DNA of 10,223 nt from contig JAOXYC010248456.1 in the NCBI GenBank assembly GCA_028565715.1, positions 1 through 10,223 of the forward strand, given 5' to 3'. A program made the translations under genes and the position numbers. A model generated the notes under the pieces. That model worked only from the letters and a program-made list of their open reading frames with translations. It did not search any database and had not been told where the DNA came from. This document shows, one piece after another, positions 1 through 7,534 of the stretch. This DNA comes from Phoronis pallida (taxonomy: Eukaryota; Phoronida; Phoronidae). Numbering within the stretch: position 1 is the first letter of the stretch; each line of letters begins with the position of its first letter.

Positions 1-59
1 TTGCAAACGTATTAGGAATACATTAATGCTGTCCACTAACAAATTTGAATAAATTTGCT

Positions 60-310
60 TGCTCCGTTGCTGAGAAAGCGCTGGTTAAAAAGTGACCCAC
101 TTTTTTTGGGACACCCGATATATGTATGTTTTTTTTGTGATCGTCAGTCCGTCCGCCGTCCACAATGGGTTTTCATTGATTATTTCCAAAACCGCTCAAA
201 GGATTTTGACGAAATTTGGTACCCATGTTTGGGGTGATGATGGGCCAGAGTGGAAAGATTTTAGGGTTAATAATTAACCCTCACCCAGGCTCCCCCTGGT
301 TGCAAAAAAG
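60..310. repeat. Dispersed repeat-like segment, intron 1
   Basis: This contains cagtccgtccgccgtcc, then a tract of accgctcaaaggattttg and acgaaatttggtaccca. That is a motif (aaaccgct...gattttgacaaaatttgg) recurring at 2028-2060 in this window and familiar from interspersed invertebrate repeats. A 7-bp inverted pair (gggttaa/ttaaccc, 264-280) lies near its right side. Short open frames here have no recognisable product. Boundaries and class are unknown. Confidence 0.45.
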
Positions 311-365
311 TGTTGATTCATTATAAAAAACTGAGCCTGAATAAACAGCTCTCATCGCGTGTTAA

Positions 366-772
366 GGTGGCCACACACAAGGCATGGATGGTGCATGCCA
401 TCGGTGCAGCATCATCAATGAATCGTGTGTGGCCTACTTTTTACTGCATCATCGGTGCGCATCATTGATGCAGACACATTGTTTGATCAACGATGCACTG
501 CATCGTTGGTGCACCGTGTGCAGGCAACCTGCACCAACGATGCACGAAATGAAGTCAATGCGCATGCGTTTGTTTAAGCATTGCTTGTCTTTACTTGTAG
601 ACGATAGCACGCGAAACATTTCAAGTGCGCGTCTCAGTTCATGTGTCACAGAATTTTAGTGGTGACGTGATATCTGCATCAACGATGCAACCATCGATGC
701 ACCGTGTGCAGGCAATTTTTTTTTTGCTGCATCGATGGCGTGCACCGATGATGTCTCGTGTGCGGCTAGCTT
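366..772. mobile_element. TTAA-flanked inverted-repeat element (MITE)
   Basis: A 407-bp element sits between TTAA at 362-365 and TTAA at 773-776. Its ends are imperfect inverted repeats (366-411 against 725-772); after a 2-base offset about 34 of 44 positions match. The body is built from recurring GATGCA/TGCATC words. It includes a perfect 15-bp hairpin (499-513 / 530-544) and a 17-bp direct repeat (511-527 and 699-715, gcaccgtgtgcaggcaa). A TTAA target duplication is typical of piggyBac and Kolobok superfamilies, but no transposase is present and the ends do not let me choose. The long frames across it are repeat artefacts. Confidence 0.75.
499..544. repeat. Perfect 15-bp stem hairpin inside the TTAA element
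   Basis: tgcatcgttggtgca at 499-513 is the exact reverse complement of tgcaccaacgatgca at 530-544, with a 16-base loop. It is probably a subterminal transposase-binding or fold-back feature of the element. Confidence 0.85.
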
Positions 773-776
773 TTAA

Positions 777-993
777 GCTTAAAACTTTGTTCTGGTAACC
801 CTGGGAACCCAAGTTCCATTGGTTTATTACTATAGCCACTTCATTTGAATTTCTATTCTAGATGTAGTAGATTTCACACCTTTATGTTTATATCTCCCGC
901 ATGTGCTGTGTGTATGCTAGGCTTTGCCAAATATTAATTCACCCAGTGAAGTACACGTAAAAAGCTACTTTGATCATTTATTTTACCTTTCAG
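777..993. other. Intron end upstream of the first visible Rab32 exon
   Basis: Plain intronic sequence between the TTAA element and the acceptor at 991-993. I looked for a short coding exon with a phase-0 donor that could supply the Rab32 start codon, both here and in 1-361, and found none convincing. Confidence 0.5.
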
Positions 994-1119
994 GCTTCTG
1001 CTGTGGAAAAACGTGAGCATTTATACAAAATCCTTGTGATTGGAGAGTTGGGAACTGGTAAAACAAGTATCATTAAAAGATATGTCCATCAATTCTTCTC
1101 ACAACACTACAGAGCCACA
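994..1119 (+). CDS. RAB32: Rab32 exon with P-loop and start of switch I
   Basis: 42 codons, phase 0 at both ends. The acceptor is ttttacctttcag (981-993) and the donor gtaagt begins at 1120. It begins ASAVEKREHLYK, where REHL(F/Y)K is the usual lead-in to the first beta strand of Rab32. The reading frame stays open leftwards into the intron to a chance ATG at 970. That ATG sits inside the acceptor tract, so I do not take it as the start. The exon ends exactly after the switch I threonine codon. Confidence 0.95.
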
Positions 1120-4100
1120 GTAAGTGGATGTTTTTTTACAATTAATGTATTTTTATTTGTACAACAGACTACATGGTTTTAAAAACTTACTTTCCTTAAA
1201 CATACTGTCTCCTCTTTGGTGAGGATCTGGGGTCAAAATTCAAATCAACTAGAAATTGTGTACATACCAGTCCTTTGATGAATATAATTAACCCGCATCT
1301 TAGTGAAAAAATTCACTTTCCAAAACTTTGTCTTTAAGACAAGGTTTTTTGGATACAAAGATCTCAGATTTACCCCTTTACCGATTTTTTTACTATCATC
1401 AACTTGTACACACAATTTCTGGTTGATTTGAATTTTGCCCCCAGTTCCTCACCAACAAGGAGACAGTATCTTTAATACTCAACATTCGACTTAATTCACT
1501 CTAGCAAAAGGAGATGCGAATGCGCTATTCAACAGGCGGCGGCACCAGTCTAGATGTAAATTGTATAATTGAAAGTTAGTTTTTCAGCGGTTTATTTGGC
1601 ATTGAATTCTGAGAAATCCACGTGTCTCAATGCAAGCCAACTACCACTGTTGTGCCAATGGGTGTATATGCCGACAGCGGGAAGTTGAAGAACTTGGCGA
1701 AGTATCCGTGGTGAAAGAAATATCATTCCACAAGTTACCTACCCCCGGATTTTGTCCACATAAACAGACTACTTTCCGGAAGTGAACGCGCATTCGCGTC
1801 TCTGTTCGCTAGAGTGACTTAAGTCGGATGTTGAGTATTGTTTCAACGTTTTGGTTTTAGTGACTGTCCCCATGTTGAACATTTCTGCTATTTTGAACCT
1901 TGCACTGTGGAAGTTGTGTTTTTCCGCAAGCTTTTTGTGCGTCCACTGTGGTCGCATATGTGGTGTCAGCTTGTCTGTTGGTTGGTCGGTGACTGTTTAT
2001 TATTGCTTGTCTGCACTTTTTCTTGAAAACCGCTAGGCAGATTTTGACAAAACTTGGCATACTTGTTCCTTACCTCAAAAGGCTGGCACCAGTTGCTTTT
2101 TGTGGCATCACCCGGGGATCAGCCAGGTGTTTACTGGCCCCAATGTTTCCCTGTCCCGTTCATGCTCCCTAACCTTTGTTCCTGCGTACTGCTGTTCCCC
2201 CATACCAATGTTCTCCCATACCGATTGTTCCCCCTATCGATGTACCCCCTACCGATGTTCACCCGTATCCGTATGATGATGATGATGTAAATCCAGTATA
2301 TTATCACATTGCACTCTTAAAGGTGCATGCAGCTATGTCTGAATATTTTTAGGATAGTAAAACTATTACATCAGGACATTTCAAATATGCAAATATCATT
2401 TTGACCGTTAAATAAACTGTTCAGTGGTAGCCTATAGATTTCATGGTGAACATGGCAACACCATAGTTTCGCCTTTTTTTATCGATCTTAAATGGTATAA
2501 AATTTATTAATTCTTTATGTAAGAAATTTAATTTCACTTTTGAACCGAATTATAAGAAATTCTGCAAAAAAAGTTTCTTCCATAAAATCTTTTATTTGAG
2601 ATGAGCGAATCATGACCGGGGATTCCCGAAGGAGTGTCAATGTGCGCTCTTTCCAGACTTTCAGGGGGCGCTCTTTGGAAATCCTGGGTAGCATTTGTTA
2701 TGCAACAGGTGTGATGTGCACACTTAAAAACAAATTCTGTCCCAGAGCAGAAATTTCCGCGACTGGAAATGTTATTCGTCGAATCTCAGACACTTGTTCC
2801 TTGATGTTAAGGTAAAATATTTCAGCTAAAAGAAAAACTTTAATACAAAGTTGCACATTCTTACATAGGGCCTCTACTATACATCAGTACAGGGAAACAT
2901 CGGTGTGGGAAAACATTGGTATCGGGGAAACATCGGTACGGTAGAACAAAGGTTGGGGAACATCGGGACAAGAAACATCGAGCCCGGTAAACACCATTAC
3001 TCTCCCTGCTCGCACCAGTCAATTTTCAGGTCACCATGTCTACCCTTACTGACTCCCTTGTAGAAGAACTAGTTTGAGTTGCAAGTTATGTTCAACTTAG
3101 GACTAGCACACAAAATTTCTAGTTGACTTGTATTTTGATGACGGATTTGAACCAACTTAGAGAGAATATCTTTAAACTTAATTCACTTCTTTTTCAGATT
3201 GGGGTCGATTTTGCCTTGAAGGTTATCAACTGGGATGCTGACACACTAATAAGACTTCAGTTATGGGATATTGCAGGTGAGATTATTCAAACAATTATTT
3301 TCAGTTTAAGTTGTTCATATCGCAACTTACAAATATGAAATTATCAACTTTTGAATGATGTCAATTGAGTTTTTTAGTACAAATTGCACCCTTGCATTCA
3401 TCTGAACATAAAATACATTAAAATATCCACTCTGGAGCTGACGTGATGATATAAAACGATTGAAATCCCTAGCTTAGCTTACCTCATTCCTGTAATTCCT
3501 TCAGGAAACAGACAGGCCTCTACCAAGTAACGGCATCTCACTCTATTCTGGGATGTCTGTTCAAGTGTAGTTTGCATCGCTGGCCTAGCTCTTGGTTCAC
3601 TGTCTGTCTGAGTTCTGATGGCAGCTTGTTGTCGTTTATAAATGATGAGCATAGTAAAATAATTCAAAGTCATTGGTTAGTGGTGGCTATGTGGCAGTCA
3701 TTTTTATGTGCCCACATACATAATATTATGTAGGTGCATTATGCGATAGGCTATGGCGGTGTTGGCTTGTTTTTCTTGTGTTATCTGTGTACACGGACCC
3801 AAAATACCGGGTACCCAAAATACTGGGTACGCGATGATAATACCGGGTACGCGGAGAGATAGCGACTGAGTACCTGGTACGCGGACAATTAACAAATCTG
3901 CTGGCCCGCAGTTGCTATCTGTCTGCGTACCCTGGTATTTTGGGTCCGTGTACCCGGTATTTGGGTCCGCGTGACCGGTTGTTACCAAGGCCTGCTACAG
4001 AATTCTTTAAATTTTGTTTGACTGCTTTCAAAGTTCAAAATTGCAGTTTTTTCCCACAAGGCACATGCGCTCAATAGGACTTATGGTAGGTACCAATTAT

Positions 4101-6009
4101 CATTTCAACTCCCAACATCAAGAAAATGGTGTAGGTCGGCTTAATGTTTGTGCTGACAGTATGCAAAGTTATAATAACCATTAGAGGCTTTCATTTATTA
4201 TCAATTCTCTCATTGTTGTTCTCAAGGTCAAGAAAGATTTGGCAACATGACTCGGGTTTATTACAAAGAGGCTGTTGGGTGCTTCATTGTGTTTGATGTG
4301 ACAAGAGCTGGAACATTCGAGGCCGTCCAGAAGTGGAAGAATGATTTAGACAGTAAAGTTCAGTTGTCTGATGGTAGTCCTATACCATGTGTGTTATTGG
4401 CAAACAAGGTAATAGTTCAAGCAAAGCCTAATGATTCATACGTAAATAAGTTCATTTGTCGCAGTCACTTACATTTAAAATGTGCAAAATCTTACAATGG
4501 TCTTCCACCATCTTTGTCAAGCACTAGAATGTTGAGAATGAGGCTGGTGGGAAATCGCAGCGACATCTGGTGTAGTGTTGGTGAATTGTTTTTTTAAAAT
4601 GGAATCGTATACATGGTCCAATTGATACTGACCCGCATCCCTATTCATACAATGATTCAATTCATGAGTAGAAACCCAATGCAATCAACCTCATTCTGAT
4701 CAGTAATTGATACATTGAATTGAAATATGAAAAAACAGAAAAATTTGAAACTGAACTGGGAATCGAATGCTATGATAATTTAACATTTGTATAACTTTAA
4801 CTTATTTTTCACAGTGTGACCAAGCCAAGGAGGGTCTAGTTAGTAACCAATCACAGATGGACGAGTATTGTAAAGAAAAGAATTTTATTGGTTGGTTTGA
4901 AACATCAGCTAAAGAAAATATAAACATAGATGAAGCAGCACGCTGCCTTGTTACTCAGGTGGGTTTTTTTTCTTAAGCATTACCGTATAACCCCGCAATT
5001 GAGCGCATGCGCCTATATGCGAAATCATGCATTTTGCTCTCAAAATTTGTAAATTCAAATTCGCCCAAAACAGGCGCATGGGCCTAAAGGTTCCGCGATT
5101 AGGCCCATGTCAACCGGGCACTCCGGATATAAGCGCAATTTTGGCATTATGTAATTTCATCACTCACTTTAAACAAATTTCTTGCAAAAATAGGCGCATG
5201 GGCCTATAGGTTCCGCGTATAGGCGCGTATTCACGCATGCGCTCATTTGCGGGGTTATACGGTATACAAGATATCTGATACATCTGGTTGGAATAAAAAA
5301 ACGTTCCTAACATTAAACACTTAATAGCCCAACTATCCCTTTAATATCACTTTTTAATGAAAATTGGTACAAATTACTTTTCATTTCACAGCCAAACTAA
5401 TATTTCCACTCAACAAACATTTTGCCTCATAGTAACGTGGGGCAAGACGTCTAAGCAAAAAATTAAATTCTATTTCATAAGCATTCAGTAGATGGCGCGC
5501 TTTGACAATCCGATTGGCCCAAATCTCAAATTTCCACTTATGCGCCACCAAGTGTCGCTTGGAATAACTGCTACTATGGGGGACAGCTCGCAACCGAAGA
5601 TAATATATCCATTCATTACAAATTAACTAATTTAACAATCAACAATTGTAATGAAACTTTCAGATTGATTAAAAAGGCCCTAAAACTCTTATTTAATGCT
5701 ACAAAACCCAAGAGTTGTGTGTTATTTTAAAAAAATATCGCCAACTTTAGCCAAGCGCTGCAGGGTCAGTGACACATGCCTCCTTGACCAATACCTGGTA
5801 TTATTACATGTATGTATTGGCCGTATCTCACCCCTAGACAGCAAATTGAACAATTATTTTAACTTATACTAATTACTTTTAAAAATCTGTTGCAGATTCT
5901 ACAAAATGATAGAACTTTGAACCATAAAGACGAGGAGGATGAGGAGCTGGTGAAACTAGACGGGAATCATTTTAGTAAAAATACAGATAGTAAAAGTGGC
6001 TGTTGCTAA
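994..6009 (+). CDS. RAB32: Rab32/Rab38-family small GTPase, five exons, N-terminus missing
   Basis: Joining 994-1119, 3198-3276, 4227-4408, 4815-4958 and 5896-6009 gives an uninterrupted 214-residue Rab. All junctions are GT-AG and in frame. Visible GTPase motifs are the P-loop GELGTGKT (residues 17-24), switch I Thr42 followed by IGVDF, the G3 box WDIAGQE (65-71), NKCD (128-131), ETSAK (158-162) and a C-terminal Cys-Cys (213-214) for geranylgeranylation. The IAGQE box, the KRYVHQ-FSQHYRAT stretch and GWFETSAKENINIDEAAR are Rab32/38-specific. Family members are usually about 211-225 residues, so roughly 10-20 N-terminal residues lie in an exon upstream of 994, probably outside the window. Known family role: a GTP switch on lysosome-related organelles (melanosomes and pigment granules) and, for Rab32, mitochondria. 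It is activated by the BLOC-3 exchange factor and recruits effectors such as VARP. The Ala-Ala at 170-171 matches the helix in which human Rab32 has an alanine implicated in binding PKA RII. The Cys-Cys end favours Rab32 over mammalian Rab38, but an invertebrate gene may be the single ancestor of both. Confidence 0.96.
1205..1466. mobile_element. TA-flanked MITE with 56-bp terminal inverted repeats
   Basis: The arms 1205-1260 and 1411-1466 are reverse complements at about 51 of 56 positions, beginning CTGTCTCC and ending GGAGACAG. They are flanked by TA at 1203-1204 and 1467-1468. The 262-bp size, TA duplication and lack of coding capacity fit a Tc1/mariner-type MITE. A diverged partial copy appears at about 3085-3190. 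Confidence 0.82.
1478..1835. mobile_element. TA-flanked inverted-repeat element with THAP-like remnant
   Basis: The arms 1478-1525 and 1788-1835 match as reverse complements at about 42 of 48 positions (ends CTCAACAT / ATGTTGAG). TA lies on both sides, at 1476-1477 and 1836-1837. The element starts only nine bases after the preceding MITE's right TA copy. It is 358 bp long and, unusually for a MITE, holds a short recognisable coding remnant (1630-1785). Confidence 0.8.
1630..1785 (+). pseudogene. Truncated THAP-like zinc-finger ORF in a transposon
   Basis: ATG at 1630 opens 51 codons to TGA at 1783-1785. The peptide has an N-terminal Cys-Cys-x3-Cys (residues 7, 8, 12) followed by SFHKLP (32-37). 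That order, an N-terminal cysteine pair then F-H-K-L/F-P, is characteristic of the THAP DNA-binding domain found in P-element-type transposases and host THAP proteins. The second half of the domain (the C-x2-H pair, the tryptophan, the AVPTIF box) is missing, so it is not a complete finger. I infer a relic of the transposase of the parent element. Similarity this short could be chance. Confidence 0.5.
2000..2075. repeat. Second copy of the aaaaccgct...gattttgac motif
   Basis: tcttgaaaaccgctaggcag and attttgacaaaacttggca parallel the segment near 188-225 in intron 1, with the same spacing between the accgct and gattttgac words. A stretch of tctgttggttggtcggt precedes it, comparable to the gtccgtccgccgtcc run at 147. 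Likely two diverged members of one dispersed family. Confidence 0.5.
2194..2271. repeat. Minisatellite, about five 15-17-bp units
   Basis: Units at 2194, 2210, 2227, 2242 and 2257 follow the pattern gttccccc(a/t)accgat with substitutions. The related inverse units run through 2887-2980. Confidence 0.75.
2300..2880. other. AT-rich middle of intron 2
   Basis: No gene is seen. It includes a paired gcgctcttt word (2645-2653 and 2667-2675) within a short inverted tttcca/tggaaa context. A 67-codon open frame here has no motif or splice context supporting translation. Confidence 0.4.
3085..3190. repeat. Diverged partial copy of the 1205-1466 MITE next to the exon acceptor
   Basis: cacaaaatttctagttgact and the following tgtattttg match the right arm at 1409-1437 (cacacaatttctggttgatt, then tgaattttg). 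Further on, tatctttaa and cttaattcact also occur in the same order at 1467-1475 and 1490-1500. The repeat-like sequence runs to within a few bases of the polypyrimidine tract of the exon beginning at 3198. Confidence 0.5.
3198..3276 (+). CDS. RAB32: Rab32 exon with switch I/interswitch and G3 aspartate
   Basis: 26 codons plus one base. The acceptor is cttctttttcag and the donor gtgaga begins at 3277. It encodes IGVDFALKVINWDADTLIRL through QLWDIA. The final G is the first base of the G3 glycine codon, completed by GT at 4227 (phase 1 intron). The dipeptide IA instead of TA before GQ is the subfamily hallmark. Confidence 0.95.
3277..3788. other. Intron 3, left part
   Basis: No gene or clear repeat is seen. 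Open frames on either strand lack recognisable motifs. ccacatacataatattatgtagg near 3711-3733 is a short palindromic stretch. Confidence 0.4.
3789..3975. repeat. Fold-back repeat with ggtaccc/gggtcc words
   Basis: The segment 3789-3814 (gtacacggacccaaaatacc, then gggtac) is the reverse complement of 3927-3953 with a one-base difference. Inside, agatagcgact (3856-3866) pairs with cagttgctatct (3909-3920). Extra direct copies of the accgggtacgcg and ggtatttgggtccg words extend both arms. The whole could fold into a branched hairpin of about 160-190 bp in the transcript. Probably a fold-back or MITE-type element; no target duplication recognised. Confidence 0.7.
4000..4110. repeat. Repeat shared with the Rab32 3' region, copy 1
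   Basis: A 21-base word beginning gactgctttcaaag (4020-4040) recurs exactly at 6282-6302. It is preceded in both by a cagaatt...tt stretch and followed by weaker shared words (gcgc, atttcaact). Two members of one dispersed family in intron 3 and the 3' flank. Confidence 0.6.
4227..4408 (+). CDS. RAB32: Rab32 exon with switch II to G4 box
   Basis: Two bases completing the glycine codon, then 60 codons. It starts GT-CAA-GAA-AGA (Gln of GQE, then ERFGNMTRVYYKEA, switch II) and ends at LLANK, splitting the NKCD box after the lysine. The acceptor is ctcaag, the donor gtaata at 4409. If the following intron were retained the frame would stay open to 4597, giving a GTPase cut off before the specificity aspartate. 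Confidence 0.95.
4409..4814. other. Intron 4 (406 bp)
   Basis: GT-AG intron dividing the NKCD box. The Rab frame reads on for 63 codons to a stop at 4595-4597. I see no transposon or other structure in it. Confidence 0.7.
4815..4958 (+). CDS. RAB32: Rab32 exon with G4 Cys-Asp and G5 SAK motif
   Basis: 48 codons, phase 0 at both ends. The acceptor is ttatttttcacag and the donor gtgggt begins at 4959. It opens with CDQ, completing NKCDQ, and includes GWFETSAKEN (G5, guanine contact) and the EAAR helix 5 start. It has low, family-consistent similarity in the variable loop after CDQ. Confidence 0.95.
4983..5262. mobile_element. Well-preserved TA-flanked MITE in intron 5
   Basis: The terminal inverted repeats 4983-5011 and 5234-5262 agree at 28 of 29 positions (ccgtataaccccgcaa at the left end). 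They are flanked by TA at 4981-4982 and 5263-5264. The 280-bp body contains a direct repeat with 120-bp spacing: aggcgcatgggcctaaaggt and the next six bases (5072-5097) recur at 5192-5217 with one mismatch. There is no transposase. TA duplication and size suggest a Tc1/mariner-type non-autonomous element. High arm identity implies a fairly recent insertion, 24 bases after the donor of the preceding exon. Confidence 0.87.
5380..5620. other. Unclassified GC-richer island in intron 5
   Basis: This stretch stands out from the AT-rich surroundings. It contains atggcgcgctttgacaatcc and attggcccaaat, with tggcgc (5493-5498) and gcgcca (5542-5547) in inverse orientation. A 70-codon minus frame crosses it without recognisable motifs. 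Possibly an old repeat; nothing firmer can be said. Confidence 0.3.
5896..6009 (+). CDS. RAB32: Rab32 terminal exon: hypervariable tail and Cys-Cys prenylation end
   Basis: 37 codons plus TAA at 6007-6009. The acceptor is aatctgttgcag. It encodes the end of helix 5 (ILQNDR), an acidic run KDEEDEELVKL and the tail SKSGCC. The acidic variable segment followed by a double cysteine is the expected Rab C-terminus. Confidence 0.95.
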   Translation: MLQNDRTLNHKDEEDEELVKLDGNHFSKNTDSKSGCC

Positions 6010-6830
6010 AAACAAAAAACTAAGGAGCCGACAATAATTAAATTTGTTAGAATTAGTGTTTGTATAATGCAGTTCATAACCATTTAAACATTTTTTTATA
6101 AAATGTGTCTCGTCAAATCTGGGCTTTATATATAGTCAAAAGAAGTATTGAACCAGAATTTTGCAGTCATAAACTTCAAAAACATTCTGTAATGTATGTT
6201 AGGTTTTTTGAGAAAATAAGATAAAAATAAAATTTGTTTGAAAGGAAGACTTTTAAAAACTCTTCAGAATTTTCATTTTTCGACTGCTTTCAAAGTTCAA
6301 AACACTTTTGTTGACCCATTGAACGTCCACATTTGAGCGCATTTAATAAAAAATGATTGAATGTATTAAACACAAAGACAGTAGCTGTCCCTAAACTATA
6401 ATTTCAACTTTTTAAAATTATGTAAATCATGTTTTACCCATTTTTTGAGAAATCAAAAGCTGCCTAAACTCACTCTTTGTCTACAGAATTTGAAAAGCTG
6501 TTTTTTGACATGCTTTTTTCAGTCAGAATGGAATGGTTGCATTAAATATCTTGATTTGTATACCCGAGTATCCTTAGACTCTAACATTGTACCTTCACGT
6601 TTCCGTTTTGAAGTTCTGATCAAATAAAGTATGTGTTACATATACTTTGTACTGTGTGTCCAATATAATGTAGTAACTAGAAAGCAGGGTTTTAAAAAGT
6701 GAAATTAATAATTAATTTAGTCTTCCAGTTTGATTGCTGGTCACAACTTAGGAAAGTCTGCCTTCATTATTGGTAGTTGACAATTTTTTTAGAATTTGCA
6801 ACATAGCAAATAAAACTTACTAATTTAAAT
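6010..6830 (+). other. Rab32 3' UTR and candidate polyadenylation signals
   Basis: AT-rich sequence without a credible ORF follows the Rab32 stop. Canonical AATAAA hexamers occur at 6226-6231 and 6623-6628. The second is followed by a TG-rich stretch (tactttgtactgtgtgtcc), the better match to a cleavage-site context. A further one lies near 6809. Which is used cannot be told from sequence. The segment at 6265-6413 also carries a repeat shared with intron 3 (see the repeat entry at 6265). Confidence 0.5.
6265..6413. repeat. Repeat shared with Rab32 intron 3, copy 2
   Basis: The exact 21-base match at 6282-6302 to 4020-4040 lies within a longer, gapped similarity. tgagcgcattt (6333-6343) and taatttcaact (6399-6409) follow in the same general order as the words after copy 1. 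It falls between two candidate polyadenylation signals of Rab32, so it may be transcribed as 3' UTR. Confidence 0.55.
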
Positions 6831-7525
6831 TTATTTAAAAAAGGCTTTAGTGATAACATAAAACTACCCGAGTTGAAGTTTACTGATCCATTACCTTATT
6901 CAGACATCACTTATTCTATGTCGTTGTTGAACTTTTTGAGGTTGTGTGAAGTTTTTTAATCAAAAATACTCAACTTTAGACAATCATGTTAAAATTACTC
7001 AACCATCAATCTTAATCGAGTGATTTGTAATGGAAATTTAATTTAAATTGATACATTTGATATGTACATTAAATGCATTGGCATGTGGCAAAACATTTTT
7101 GGAAAAAAAAACAATAATTGCAAAACAACATTACAGTAAATATATTATTTAAAAATTCAGCACATGCTCAACATTCCCGATTGGTTACCTGTAAATTTGT
7201 TTACGAGCAACGAAACAGATTGTCATCATAGTACTTTAAATTTATTTTTGAACAGGACTTTTAAGTTTAACAGATTAAAATTTAACTAAGTTTCCTGCAT
7301 CCATACACATGTACCATGCAACTTTTTACTGTATAGTTCCATTTAAGTTAACGAACAAGGTTTAGACTGTTTATGTATATTTGGGAGTTTTTTAAATACA
7401 TTGTCATGTTTTCATGTTTTGTTAATAATGTAACAAGTTCAAATATTTATAATTGTTCTGAATGTATCTATGTATATAATATATTGTTGCATCAGCTTTA
7501 ATTTTAACCACAATTTATATTTTAA
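6830..7525. other. AT-rich intergenic DNA
   Basis: No gene, RNA gene or transposon end is seen on either strand. Only homopolymer-rich and AT-rich sequence. Confidence 0.5.
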
Positions 7526-7534
7526 TTGTCATGG

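Larger units (their letters stand above)
2126..2995. mobile_element. Element bounded by inverted minisatellite-like arms
   Basis: The left arm (2126-2271) consists of roughly 15-17-bp units such as gttcccccataccaat. The right arm (2884-2995) consists of the reverse-complement units, such as gtatcggggaaacatcg. Beyond the unit similarity, the irregular outer part also pairs: gaacaaag-gtt-gggga followed by gggacaagaaaca and ggtaaacacc on the right has its counterpart on the left. The two arms therefore derive from one inverted sequence, not from independent tandem growth. The central 600 bp is AT-rich. It holds (ATG)5 at 2273-2287 and a 67-codon plus frame (2612-2815) that I do not recognise. 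No clear target duplication was found. Confidence 0.6.

Noticed and set aside
384-839. Open frames of 66-91 codons on both strands
   Set aside because: They lie in or beside the GATGCA-rich inverted-repeat element and mirror each other across strands. No domain, splice context or codon pattern supports them.
970-993. ATG at 970 as the Rab32 start
   Set aside because: It lies in the pyrimidine-rich acceptor tract. The added residues (MIIYFTFQ) are not Rab-like, while a strong CAG acceptor at 991-993 fits an exon start.
2273-2287. (ATG)5 as a meaningful microsatellite
   Set aside because: Only five units; too short to be notable.
2612-2815. 67-codon plus-strand frame
   Set aside because: No recognisable motif. 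It sits in the middle of a repeat-bounded intronic segment.
3704-3988. 94-codon minus-strand frame with repeated GT-D-x-N/Y words
   Set aside because: Its apparent repeats are the translated fold-back repeat (ggtaccc/gggtcc words), not a protein.
5381-5593. 70-codon minus-strand frame in Rab32 intron 5
   Set aside because: No similarity that I recognise and no splice or promoter context. More likely an old repeat.
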